A stretch of DNA of 12,582 bases from positions 1 through 12,582 of the forward strand of contig CAKSOB010000035.1 in assembly GCA_934476545.1 (NCBI GenBank), read 5' to 3'. The DNA is from an uncultured Eubacteriales bacterium. GTDB lineage: Bacteria; Bacillota; Clostridia; Oscillospirales; Acutalibacteraceae. Each line of letters begins with the position of its first letter. The first letter of the stretch is position 1. This document shows positions 7,734 through 12,582 of this stretch, piece by piece. Position numbers and translations under genes: made by a program. The notes beneath the pieces are model-generated. The model did no database searches. It saw only the letters and a list, made by a program, of their open reading frames with translations, and was not told where the DNA came from.

Positions 7734-7857
7734 GTCAGAACGAAATGGGGTAACCGTTCTGACCTGACTGCAATCGGGTTCCCCAACAGGCTCTCTTGTG
7801 AAAAGTTCGATAAAGGGTGTTAATTTCAGGTAACCGGCTTGTTCGGTTATTTTTTCT
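7734..7857 (+). ncRNA. Candidate structured small RNA, about 120 nt, family not recognised
   Basis: The unit lies between a good promoter (7702-7730) and a strong terminator (7829-7856). A perfect 9-bp hairpin (7734-7742 with 7755-7763) has a 12-base loop whose GGGG (7747-7750) and AAC (7752-7754) are complementary to GTTCCCC at 7778-7784, allowing an H-type pseudoknot with one bulged base. A third hairpin, ACAGG with CTTGT (7786-7799), has a CTCT loop. CTGAC occurs twice in tandem (7759-7768), so the 5' arm has two possible partners. No Shine-Dalgarno with a start codon is seen. If transcription starts at 7737 the first hairpin loses three pairs. It does not match 6S, SRP, tmRNA, RNase P or a riboswitch that I know from memory. 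Expression is inferred, not shown. Confidence 0.5.
7829..7856 (+). terminator. Intrinsic terminator of candidate small RNA
   Basis: TAACCGG (7831-7837) pairs with TCGGTTA (7843-7849) around the loop CTTGT, with one G-U pair, directly followed by six T (7850-7855). This is a textbook rho-independent terminator, and no protein gene ends just before it. Confidence 0.8.
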
Positions 7858-7890
7858 GATAAAGAACGAACAAAATTAGAGTGAATAACT

Positions 7891-7930
7891 ATTTTGCATG
7901 GCGAGGTTCGGTACGACCGCCTTGTAAAAT
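7891..7930 (+). ncRNA. Structured element, 13-position stem with one mismatch
   Basis: 7891-7903 pairs with 7918-7930: twelve pairs (one G-U) interrupted by one U-U mismatch, with a 14-base apical loop rich in G and C. It stands immediately before the terminator hairpin at 7931-7975, so the two probably belong to one transcript. A weak promoter match, TTCTGA (7854-7859) with a 17-base spacer and TAGAGT (7877-7882), lies upstream. It could be a second small RNA, a cis-regulatory leader whose gene has been lost, or the 3' end of a longer RNA. Confidence 0.4.
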
Positions 7931-7978
7931 AAAAGTCGATTTTTCAAATCTGCGATGGACAGGAAATCGACTTTTTTC
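7931..7978 (+). terminator. Strong 12-bp terminator hairpin, possibly bidirectional
   Basis: AAAAGTCGATTT (7931-7942) and AAATCGACTTTT (7964-7975) are perfect inverse complements around a 21-base loop, followed by further T (to 7977, then CTTTTT). The A-rich left flank would give a U-run on the reverse strand, so it could act both ways. No protein gene precedes it. Confidence 0.75.
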
Positions 7979-8162
7979 TTTTTGCCCAAAGTATAGAAGC
8001 TGTTTCAACCGATTTGAGAGAGTGAAAATATTCCAATAAAATTATTGCAGAAATGCAGCCAACGGTACAGTTGTATTCAGCGAATCGTTTGTTAGGAGGA
8101 ACGGATCAATCCACAGCATTCTTACAGGGTAGCGTCTTTGGAGAGGGACACTAGCTCCATAA

Positions 8163-8326
8163 CCTACTGTTAAAACGAAACTAAATATTCCTTCCAAACA
8201 AAAGAATGATCCGGTTTCCACGGTGGATAAAACCGGCAAGATCAAAGGCAAAAAGGCAGGCACTGCCACCGTTGCACGAAAGAACGACGAAACCAAACAG
8301 TTACCATGAAAGTGACTGAAAAATAG
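8163..8326 (+). pseudogene. Remnant of a bacterial Ig-like (Big_2) domain at the 3' end of a lost surface-protein gene
   Basis: The + frame from 8163 reads PTVKTKLNIPSKQ, then VSTVDKTGKIKGKKAGTATV, the hallmark of a Big_2 domain (ATVD-xxG-x-V-x-G-KxAGTATI). A stop TGA at 8307 ends this frame. Shifting by one base at about 8299-8300 gives VTMKVTEK and a TAG at 8324-8326, exactly how a Big_2 domain normally ends, so one base appears deleted. A TAA at 8160 closes the frame upstream and no start or signal peptide is seen. Such domains occur in tandem in secreted adhesins and cell wall proteins; here only part of the last domain is left. Upstream bases 7990-8160 may hold more decayed coding sequence, but I cannot read it. 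Confidence 0.55.
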
Positions 8327-8347
8327 TAATGTAATAGAAAAACATGG

Positions 8348-8388
8348 AAAGATGTCATGTGGGAATTTACTTCTCGCATGGCATCTTT
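8348..8388 (+). terminator. 18-bp terminator hairpin after the Ig-like remnant
   Basis: 8348-8365 pairs along its whole length with 8371-8388 (four G-U or wobble pairs), with the 5-base loop TTTAC; the 3' arm ends in TTTT. It begins 21 bases after the TAG of the Ig-like remnant, so it is probably the original terminator of that gene, preserved while the gene decayed. Confidence 0.75.
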
Positions 8389-8470
8389 TAATATAGATAT
8401 GGATATTTTACAGAAAAATGAAAATTTATTATTATAGCAAGCATCCGGGAAAATTAAAAATAAAACTTTT

Positions 8471-8491
8471 CAAGAAAAGGGTTATTTCTTG
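8471..8491. promoter_or_regulatory. 21-base palindrome overlapping the -35 box, candidate operator
   Basis: CAAGAAA (8471-8477) and TTTCTTG (8485-8491) are perfect inverse complements separated by AGGGTTA. The right arm shares three bases with the -35 box TTGTGA (8489-8494) of the following gene. Its size and place suit a dimeric repressor; which one is unknown. Confidence 0.45.
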
Positions 8492-8517
8492 TGACTCAGA
8501 GAATTCCCTGCTATAAT
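8489..8517 (+). promoter_or_regulatory. Sigma-A-type promoter of the EFR1-type gene
   Basis: TTGTGA (8489-8494), a 17-base spacer and a perfect TATAAT (8512-8517). The predicted start near 8524 leaves a leader of only about 17 bases, consisting almost wholly of the ribosome site AAAGGAGG (8526-8533), 7 bases before the ATG. Confidence 0.8.
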
Positions 8518-8540
8518 AAAAACAGAAAGGAGGCGTTGTT

Positions 8541-9440
8541 ATGCGAGTTTTGTTGATTTATTATACGGGAACCTACAACACCAGATATTTGACCCATCAA
8601 GTAAAAGAACGGTTTTGCTCTCTTGGATGGGATGTGGATGCAGTAGAGATTACGGTGGACACACCTCCGGTTTGCACCGATGGATATGCGCTGATTGGAT
8701 TTTCTTATCCGATTTACGGCTTCAATACGCCTCGTCCTTTTGACCGTTATGTGAAGCAGCTAAGGATTTCCAAAATGCAGCGGTACTTCATCTATAAAAA
8801 CAGCGGCGAAACCATGGCAATGAACAACGCCTCCAGTCGGCTGCTTCTTCATCAAATGAAGCGGAAGGGCGCAAGATTTGTGGGAGAATATCACTATGTA
8901 ATGCCCTACAATATTCATTTTCCTTATGAGCGTCCGTTTGTGCGCCAGATTTTACAGCAAAATCAAAAATTGTTGGATATTATGATGCACAATCTAATGC
9001 ACGGTCGGATCGTGCGGATTCAAAGCAATCCCATTTATAACTTGGCATCGTTTTTTGTATCCATTCAAAAAATCGGCGGGGATATCAATTCCTTTCTCTA
9101 TCGTGTGAAAGAAGAAAAATGTACTCATTGCGGAAAATGTATTCGAGATTGCCCTAACCATAACATCTATGAAGAACACGGGAAGATTCGGTTTCATCAC
9201 CATTGTGATATGTGTATGCGGTGTTCGTTCTATTGTCCTGCCAATGCCATTTCCATTGGCTTTTTAGAGAGTTGGAAGGTCAATGGCGCTTATCCGTTCC
9301 AAGAAATTGAAGCAGATGATACCATTGCACAGCCCTATATCACAAAGGACAGCAGGGGATTTTATCGGTGCTTTGTTCGGTCGTTCTATGAGATTGATCG
9401 AGAACATGACCGATTATTTTCTCACGGCTCCAAGGATTGA
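8541..9440 (+). CDS. EFR1-family flavodoxin/ferredoxin protein
   Basis: A 299-residue cytoplasmic protein with a flavodoxin-like N-terminal half and a two-cluster ferredoxin C-terminal half. The N-terminal strand and FMN phosphate loop read LLIYYTGTYNT (residues 4-14), where the usual loop is S/TGTGNT, so Gly is replaced by Tyr12. The segment GFSYPIYGFNTPRP resembles the second flavin loop. Two [4Fe-4S] motifs of the form C-x2-C-x2-C-x3-CP are complete: C194, C197, C200, C204 and C222, C225, C228, C232. The combination and length match the EFR1 ferredoxin family of anaerobic Firmicutes, an electron carrier or flavin/iron-sulfur oxidoreductase whose partner is unknown. It appears to be a single-gene unit with its own promoter and possible operator. 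Confidence 0.85.
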   Translation: MRVLLIYYTGTYNTRYLTHQVKERFCSLGWDVDAVEITVDTPPVCTDGYALIGFSYPIYGFNTPRPFDRYVKQLRISKMQRYFIYKNSGETMAMNNASSRLLLHQMKRKGARFVGEYHYVMPYNIHFPYERPFVRQILQQNQKLLDIMMHNLMHGRIVRIQSNPIYNLASFFVSIQKIGGDINSFLYRVKEEKCTHCGKCIRDCPNHNIYEEHGKIRFHHHCDMCMRCSFYCPANAISIGFLESWKVNGAYPFQEIEADDTIAQPYITKDSRGFYRCFVRSFYEIDREHDRLFSHGSKD

Positions 9441-9472
9441 ACCTTCCTGGGGAAAGGGTTCGGATTTTTAGT
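9440..9472 (+). terminator. Possible weak terminator after the EFR1-type gene
   Basis: Bases 9440-9460 (AACC...GGTT) fold into a short imperfect GC-rich hairpin starting at the stop codon, and TTTTT follows at 9465-9469. Bulges and the gap before the T-run make it doubtful. Confidence 0.35.
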
Positions 9473-9511
9473 TAAACGGGGGAACATCTGCGGGAAACCA
9501 CGGTTTTTGGG

Positions 9512-9541
9512 TAGACAAAGACGGTGCGTTTATGGTATACT
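9512..9541 (+). promoter_or_regulatory. Extended -10 promoter of second candidate small RNA
   Basis: TAGACA (9512-9517), an 18-base spacer and TATACT (9536-9541) preceded by TGG, an extended -10 element. The predicted start is near 9548. The nearest downstream gene starts more than 250 bases away, beyond a terminator. Confidence 0.55.
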
Positions 9542-9547
9542 GGCAAA

Positions 9548-9651
9548 GGAAAAGCAATCCATTCCGCAACGCTTTTTTCGAGAACCGTCGTCAGCTTTTT
9601 ATTGATTTAAAGCAGGGTAGAAGCGTCAGTCAGGCAGACTGACGTTTTTTG
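9548..9651 (+). ncRNA. Candidate small RNA, about 100 nt, not recognised
   Basis: The unit is bounded by the promoter at 9512-9541 and the terminator at 9621-9650, and has no start codon with a ribosome site. Apart from the terminator I see no strong secondary structure; a T-rich tract (9573-9578) and a GAACCGTCGTC segment could be pairing regions. It could be a trans-acting RNA, a decayed leader or gene fragment, or silent sequence. The intergenic stretch 9441-9803 has nothing else I can name apart from this unit and the next gene's leader. Confidence 0.4.
9621..9650 (+). terminator. Intrinsic terminator upstream of the VanY-like gene
   Basis: CGTCAGTC (9624-9631) and GACTGACG (9637-9644) are perfect inverse complements around AGGCA, followed by six T (9645-9650). 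It lies 180 bases after the previous stop codon, so it probably ends the candidate small RNA transcript. Confidence 0.8.
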
Positions 9652-9701
9652 TTCAAATTATGAAAATTTAGTAATAATAGTTACAGAATTTACTTTGGAA
9701 T

Positions 9702-9730
9702 TTGCATAGCAAGTATGATACTATTAGACT
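9702..9730 (+). promoter_or_regulatory. Possible promoter of the VanY-like gene
   Basis: TTGCAT (9702-9707), a 17-base spacer and TAGACT (9725-9730); TATGAT at 9714-9719 is an alternative -10. The gene needs a promoter after the terminator at 9650. The leader contains AGCTAAA (9741-9747) and TTTAGCT (9772-9778), an inverted repeat with a long loop. Confidence 0.35.
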
Positions 9731-9803
9731 GTATTAGAATAGCTAAAAATAACAGTTCTATAAAACGGTTGTTTAGCTCCAAGAGGAGAGGAGATTCCGA
9801 ACA

Positions 9804-10688
9804 ATGCAAAACGAACAATACCCGAATCATAATCGAAAAAAACGGAATCAGCGCAATGTGGTTTTCACTGTTTGCGTAATCTCGGCGTTGGGCATTATTG
9901 CCGCTGCCGGATTGGTTACCATGGCGCTGGTAAATAAACCGGCATCATCAAAGCAGGAAGAAAAGCCGACCACTTCCTCCGTTGTATCTGCCGATCCATC
10001 TAGTACCGGTTCCATCACCATGTCCAGCGGAGAATCGTCTTCTGCAGAAACATCTTCTGCAACATCAGACATTCAGCTTTCCGGAAAGACAGAGGCGTTT
10101 GTGCAATCGGAGGATCGTTTGTTGGCGGTTGTGAATAATACCATCAAGCTGCCGGATTCCTTCAAAACGAATCTCACCAATGCCTTTGACGCAAAGGTGG
10201 ACAAGAGTATGGTGGATGATTGGGAAGCCCTGTATTCTGCCGGCGAAAAGAAAGAACACTACTACTGGATTACTTATTCTTACCGCAGTGAAAAGGATCA
10301 GACAAAGCTGTATAACAGTCGTGTGAAAACGCTGATGGAAGAAGAAAACATGACCAAGGAAGAAGCCAAGAAAGAAGCGGATCAAACCACACAAAAGGGC
10401 GGTTCCAGCGAATATATGACCGGTCTTTCTATCGGCGTAAACACAGTTGACGATGCCTTCGGTGAGAGCAGTGAGTACACTTGGCTGAAGGAAAACAGCT
10501 ACAAGTACGGCTTTATCATCCGGTATCCGGAAGACAAAGAGGACATTACCGGCGTGAAGTTCCAGCCTTGGCGGCTTCGGTATGTGGGTCGTACCCATGC
10601 CAAAAAAATGCACGAGCTGAACCTTTGCTTGGAGGAATATGTGCAGTATCTCAACGGACAGAACAGCAACAGCTCCGAAGGACAGTAA
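9804..10688 (+). CDS. Membrane-anchored VanY/DacB-like (peptidase M15B) protein lacking catalytic residues
   Basis: A 294-residue protein with a basic N-terminus, one hydrophobic segment (about 19-43; anchor or uncleaved signal), a Ser/Thr-rich linker (about 48-90), and an extracellular D-alanyl-D-alanine carboxypeptidase domain of the VanY type. The fold signature is clear: LLAVVNNTIKLP start, YRS at 160-162, LYNSRV, a charged helix, TGLSIG, YGFIIRYP, ITGVKFQPW, LRYVG and LEEYVQYLNG. The family motif SEHxTGLAxD is SEYMTGLSIG here, so the zinc ligands His and Asp are Tyr204 and Gly211. The motif EPWHxRYVG is QPWRLRYVG, so the catalytic Glu and zinc-ligand His are Gln254 and Arg257. The frame is full length and undisturbed. 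It is probably a non-catalytic peptidoglycan-binding or regulatory pseudoenzyme. GAGAGGAG lies about 10 bases before the ATG. Confidence 0.82.
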   Translation: MQNEQYPNHNRKKRNQRNVVFTVCVISALGIIAAAGLVTMALVNKPASSKQEEKPTTSSVVSADPSSTGSITMSSGESSSAETSSATSDIQLSGKTEAFVQSEDRLLAVVNNTIKLPDSFKTNLTNAFDAKVDKSMVDDWEALYSAGEKKEHYYWITYSYRSEKDQTKLYNSRVKTLMEEENMTKEEAKKEADQTTQKGGSSEYMTGLSIGVNTVDDAFGESSEYTWLKENSYKYGFIIRYPEDKEDITGVKFQPWRLRYVGRTHAKKMHELNLCLEEYVQYLNGQNSNSSEGQ

Positions 10689-10740
10689 AAGCGATTAAAC
10701 AGCGGAATTGAAAATGATTGAAGGATAAGGGAGTATCAAT

Positions 10741-12192
10741 ATGGGAACAACAGTACGAACAAGATTTGCGCCCAGTCCTACCGGCTTTATGCACGTAGGA
10801 AATTTGCGCACCGCATTGTATGAGTATTTGATTGCTAAGTCACAGGGAGGCACCTTTGTGCTGCGTATCGAAGATACCGACCGGGAGCGCTTGGTAGAGG
10901 GTGCTGTGGATGTGATCTACAATACCTTGAAAAAGGTGGGACTGCGCCATGATGAAGGTCCCGATATCGGCGGCGAGTATGGACCCTATGTGCAGAGCGA
11001 ACGGAAAGACACTTATCGTCCCTTTGCCGAGCAGCTTGTAAAAGAAGGCAAGGCATACTACTGCTTCTGCGATAAGGAGCGACTGGAATCCCTTCATCAA
11101 GAGTCCGGCGAGTTTGGCGGTTATGACCGTCATTGCCGCAATCTTCCGGAGGAGGAAGTCCAAAAGCTGTTGGATGCAGGCGTACCCTATGTTATCCGCC
11201 AAAAGATGCCGATTGAAGGCTCCACAACCTTTGTGGATGCGGTATACGGAGAAATCACCATCGAGAACAGCGAACTGGAAGACCAGATTTTGTTGAAGTC
11301 CGACGGCTATCCAACCTACAACTTTGCCAACGTTATCGACGATCACCTGATGCACATTACCCATGTGGTTCGTGGCTGTGAGTATTTGACCTCCACACCA
11401 AAGTACAATCTGTTGTACGAAGCATTTGGATGGGAAGTACCGACCTATGTTCACCTGCCTCTGATTATGGGTAAGGATGCAGAGGGAAACGTGTCTAAGC
11501 TGTCTAAGCGCCACGGCGCAACCGGCTTTGATGATTTGGTACAGGAAGGCTATTTGCCGGAGGTCATCACCAACTATATTGCTTTGTTGGGTTGGTGTCC
11601 AAAGGATAACCGAGAAATCTTCACACTGGAAGAGCTGTGCGAGAACTTCTCCATTGATGGCATCAGCAAATCTCCGTCTGTATTTGACTACGATAAGCTG
11701 ACTTGGTTTAACGGAGAATATCTCCGTGCCATGACACCGGAGCAGTTTACAGAATTGGCAATGCCATATTATAAGCAAGCCTTTGAAGATACTGATTGGA
11801 GCGTTTTGACCGGTATTTTGCAGCCTCGTGTCACAAAGCTGACGGAGATTCCGGAACAGATTACATTCTTTAAAACATTGCCGGAGTACGAAACAGAGCT
11901 GTTTGTAAACAAGAAGAGCAAGACCAACTTGGAGAACTCCGTTACCATGTTGGAGTCTGCTATTACCGCACTGGAGCAGTGCGACGCATGGACTGTGGAA
12001 ACCGTTCATGATACCTTGATCAACTTGGCAGCTTCTATGGAAGTAAAGAACGGTACGCTGCTGTGGCCGGTACGAATTGCTGCGGCAGGACAAAAGGTAA
12101 CCCCGGGTGGTGCTATTGAAATTCTTGTTCTGTTGGGCAAGGAAGAAGCATTGCGCCGTCTGCGTCTCGGTCTGGAAAAATTGACCGCATAA
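10741..12192 (+). CDS. gltX: Glutamyl-tRNA synthetase
   Basis: A 483-residue cytoplasmic class I synthetase that charges tRNA-Glu with glutamate. The ATP site has FAPSPTGFMHVGN (residues 9-21; HVGN is the HIGH motif) and KLSKR at 253-257. LRIEDTDRER and the PTYNFANVIDDHLM, HVVRGCEYL and LLGWCP segments are typical. C108, C110, Y128 and C132 (CFC, then YDRHC) match the zinc-site ligands of E. coli GluRS. Length is normal. AAGGGAG (10727-10733) lies 7 bases before the ATG, 52 bases after the previous stop. No T-box leader is visible. With a glutaminyl-tRNA synthetase next door, it need not mischarge tRNA-Gln, so a discriminating enzyme is likely. Confidence 0.97.
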   Translation: MGTTVRTRFAPSPTGFMHVGNLRTALYEYLIAKSQGGTFVLRIEDTDRERLVEGAVDVIYNTLKKVGLRHDEGPDIGGEYGPYVQSERKDTYRPFAEQLVKEGKAYYCFCDKERLESLHQESGEFGGYDRHCRNLPEEEVQKLLDAGVPYVIRQKMPIEGSTTFVDAVYGEITIENSELEDQILLKSDGYPTYNFANVIDDHLMHITHVVRGCEYLTSTPKYNLLYEAFGWEVPTYVHLPLIMGKDAEGNVSKLSKRHGATGFDDLVQEGYLPEVITNYIALLGWCPKDNREIFTLEELCENFSIDGISKSPSVFDYDKLTWFNGEYLRAMTPEQFTELAMPYYKQAFEDTDWSVLTGILQPRVTKLTEIPEQITFFKTLPEYETELFVNKKSKTNLENSVTMLESAITALEQCDAWTVETVHDTLINLAASMEVKNGTLLWPVRIAAAGQKVTPGGAIEILVLLGKEEALRRLRLGLEKLTA

Positions 12193-12220
12193 CGAAAGCG
12201 AAAGAGAGTATTGAGAAATT

Positions 12221-12582
12221 ATGAGTGATGAAAAGAAGGTAACAGAGACCGCCTGCGAAGAGGTTTGGTCTAACTTTATCCATGATTTTATAGATGAAGA
12301 TATTGCGCCCGGCGGACAGTATGAGGGCAGAACAGTGCATACTCGGTTTCCGCCGGAGCCAAACGGCTATCTGCACATCGGTCACGCTAAGGCAGTTTGC
12401 ATTGACTTTGCTACCGCAGAAAAGTACAACGGCTTGTGCAACCTTAGAATGGACGATACCAACCCGACCAAAGAGGATGTGGAGTATGTAGATGCTATTC
12501 AGGAAGATATCCACTGGCTGGGATTTGACTGGGGTGATCGGTTCTACTATGCTTCCGATTACTTCCCAAGAATGTATGACAT
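12221..12582 (+). CDS. glnS: Glutaminyl-tRNA synthetase (3' partial)
   Basis: The first 120 residues of a class I synthetase run off the window end; the full enzyme usually has about 550 residues. The GlnRS-specific signature is FPPEPNGYLHIGHAKA (residues 43-58, with HIGH at 52-55), followed by LRMDDTNPTKEDVEYVDAI, which in GluRS would read FxPSPTG and EDTD. It charges tRNA-Gln directly in the cytoplasm. It begins 28 bases after the gltX stop with only a weak purine-rich ribosome site (around 12197-12208), so it is probably co-transcribed with gltX. Many Firmicutes lack this enzyme and use GatCAB amidation instead; its presence is known in a number of Clostridia. Confidence 0.95.
   Translation, partial: MSDEKKVTETACEEVWSNFIHDFIDEDIAPGGQYEGRTVHTRFPPEPNGYLHIGHAKAVCIDFATAEKYNGLCNLRMDDTNPTKEDVEYVDAIQEDIHWLGFDWGDRFYYASDYFPRMYD

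Larger units (their letters stand above)
7580..8540. other. 961-base gene-poor region rich in hairpins
   Basis: No intact gene is supported between the exporter stop and the EFR1-type gene. From left to right I see: the exporter terminator; an 8-bp hairpin at 7674-7697 without a T-run; a candidate small RNA unit (7702-7857); a structured element with a terminator (7891-7978); about 180 bases (7980-8160) in which I recognise nothing; the remnant of an Ig-like domain gene (8163-8326) and its terminator (8348-8388); an AT-rich stretch (8389-8470) without recognisable content; then a palindrome and the promoter of the next gene. The octamer AAAAGTCG occurs three times (7636-7643, 7682-7689, 7931-7938), perhaps by chance. 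Confidence 0.7.

Noticed and set aside
7731..7857. Known RNA (tRNA, 6S, SRP, tmRNA, NiCo or cobalamin riboswitch) in the gene-poor region
   Set aside because: A TTCGA reminiscent of a tRNA T-loop (7806-7810) has no cloverleaf stems around it, and the conserved cores of the other families as I remember them are absent; a covariance search would settle it.
8042..8296. 84-codon open frame on the - strand in the gene-poor region
   Set aside because: It runs antisense across the Ig-like domain remnant, which has a recognisable sense on the + strand, and lacks a ribosome site or family resemblance.
10689..10740. T-box or other riboswitch before gltX
   Set aside because: The 52-base gap is too short and lacks the T-box sequence and any terminator hairpin.
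10840..12093. Long open frame (417 codons) on the - strand
   Set aside because: It lies wholly antisense to the clearly real gltX, has the Cys/Gln/His-rich composition of a shadow frame, and shows no known domain or ribosome site.
1..12582. CRISPR array, insertion sequence, tRNA gene or attachment site
   Set aside because: No regularly spaced direct repeats, transposase or integrase frames, terminal inverted repeats of a mobile element, or cloverleaf were seen.

Overview
The window is bacterial chromosome with the look of a low-to-middle GC Gram-positive anaerobe, most likely class Clostridia. The evidence is strong AGGAGG-type ribosome binding sites, frequent alternative TTG starts, a lipobox substrate-binding lipoprotein, an EFR1-type flavodoxin/ferredoxin protein, a VanY-family cell wall protein, and a glutaminyl-tRNA synthetase gene next to gltX. 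Genus cannot be set from this sequence alone. Every gene I can support is on the + strand.

Region 1 (1-5725) is a tightly packed operon for a nickel/peptide-type (NikABCDE/Opp/Dpp family) ABC importer in the order permease B (5' end outside the window), permease C, ATPase D, ATPase E, binding lipoprotein A, followed by a SAM-dependent methyltransferase. Genes B/C, C/D and D/E overlap, and E/A and A/methyltransferase are separated by about 12 to 20 bases, so they are probably co-translated. The binding protein resembles NikA more than peptide binders. The methyltransferase as last gene suggests that the transported ligand, or a small-molecule metal carrier, may be chemically modified; this is a hypothesis.

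Region 2 (5726-7620) starts with a long hairpin that may terminate or attenuate read-through, then encodes a full-length MsbA/LmrA-type ABC exporter (best start TTG at 5810), closed by an intrinsic terminator.

Region 3 (7580-8540) is a 961-base gene-poor stretch. It holds at least five strong inverted repeats, a candidate small RNA with a good promoter and a clear terminator (about 7702-7857), a second structured element ending in a 12-bp terminator hairpin (about 7891-7980), the frameshifted remnant of a bacterial Ig-like (Big_2) domain gene with its own strong terminator (8163-8388), and a palindrome overlapping the -35 box of the next gene.

Region 4 (8541-10688) holds an EFR1-family flavodoxin/ferredoxin protein with a near-consensus promoter, a second candidate small RNA (9512-9651), and a membrane-anchored VanY/DacB-like protein. 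This last protein keeps the family fold signature but has lost every zinc-ligand and catalytic residue I can locate, so it looks like a conserved pseudoenzyme. It is the most interesting item here.

Region 5 (10741-12582) is gltX followed 28 bases later by glnS (cut by the window end), a translation operon supplying Glu-tRNA and Gln-tRNA.
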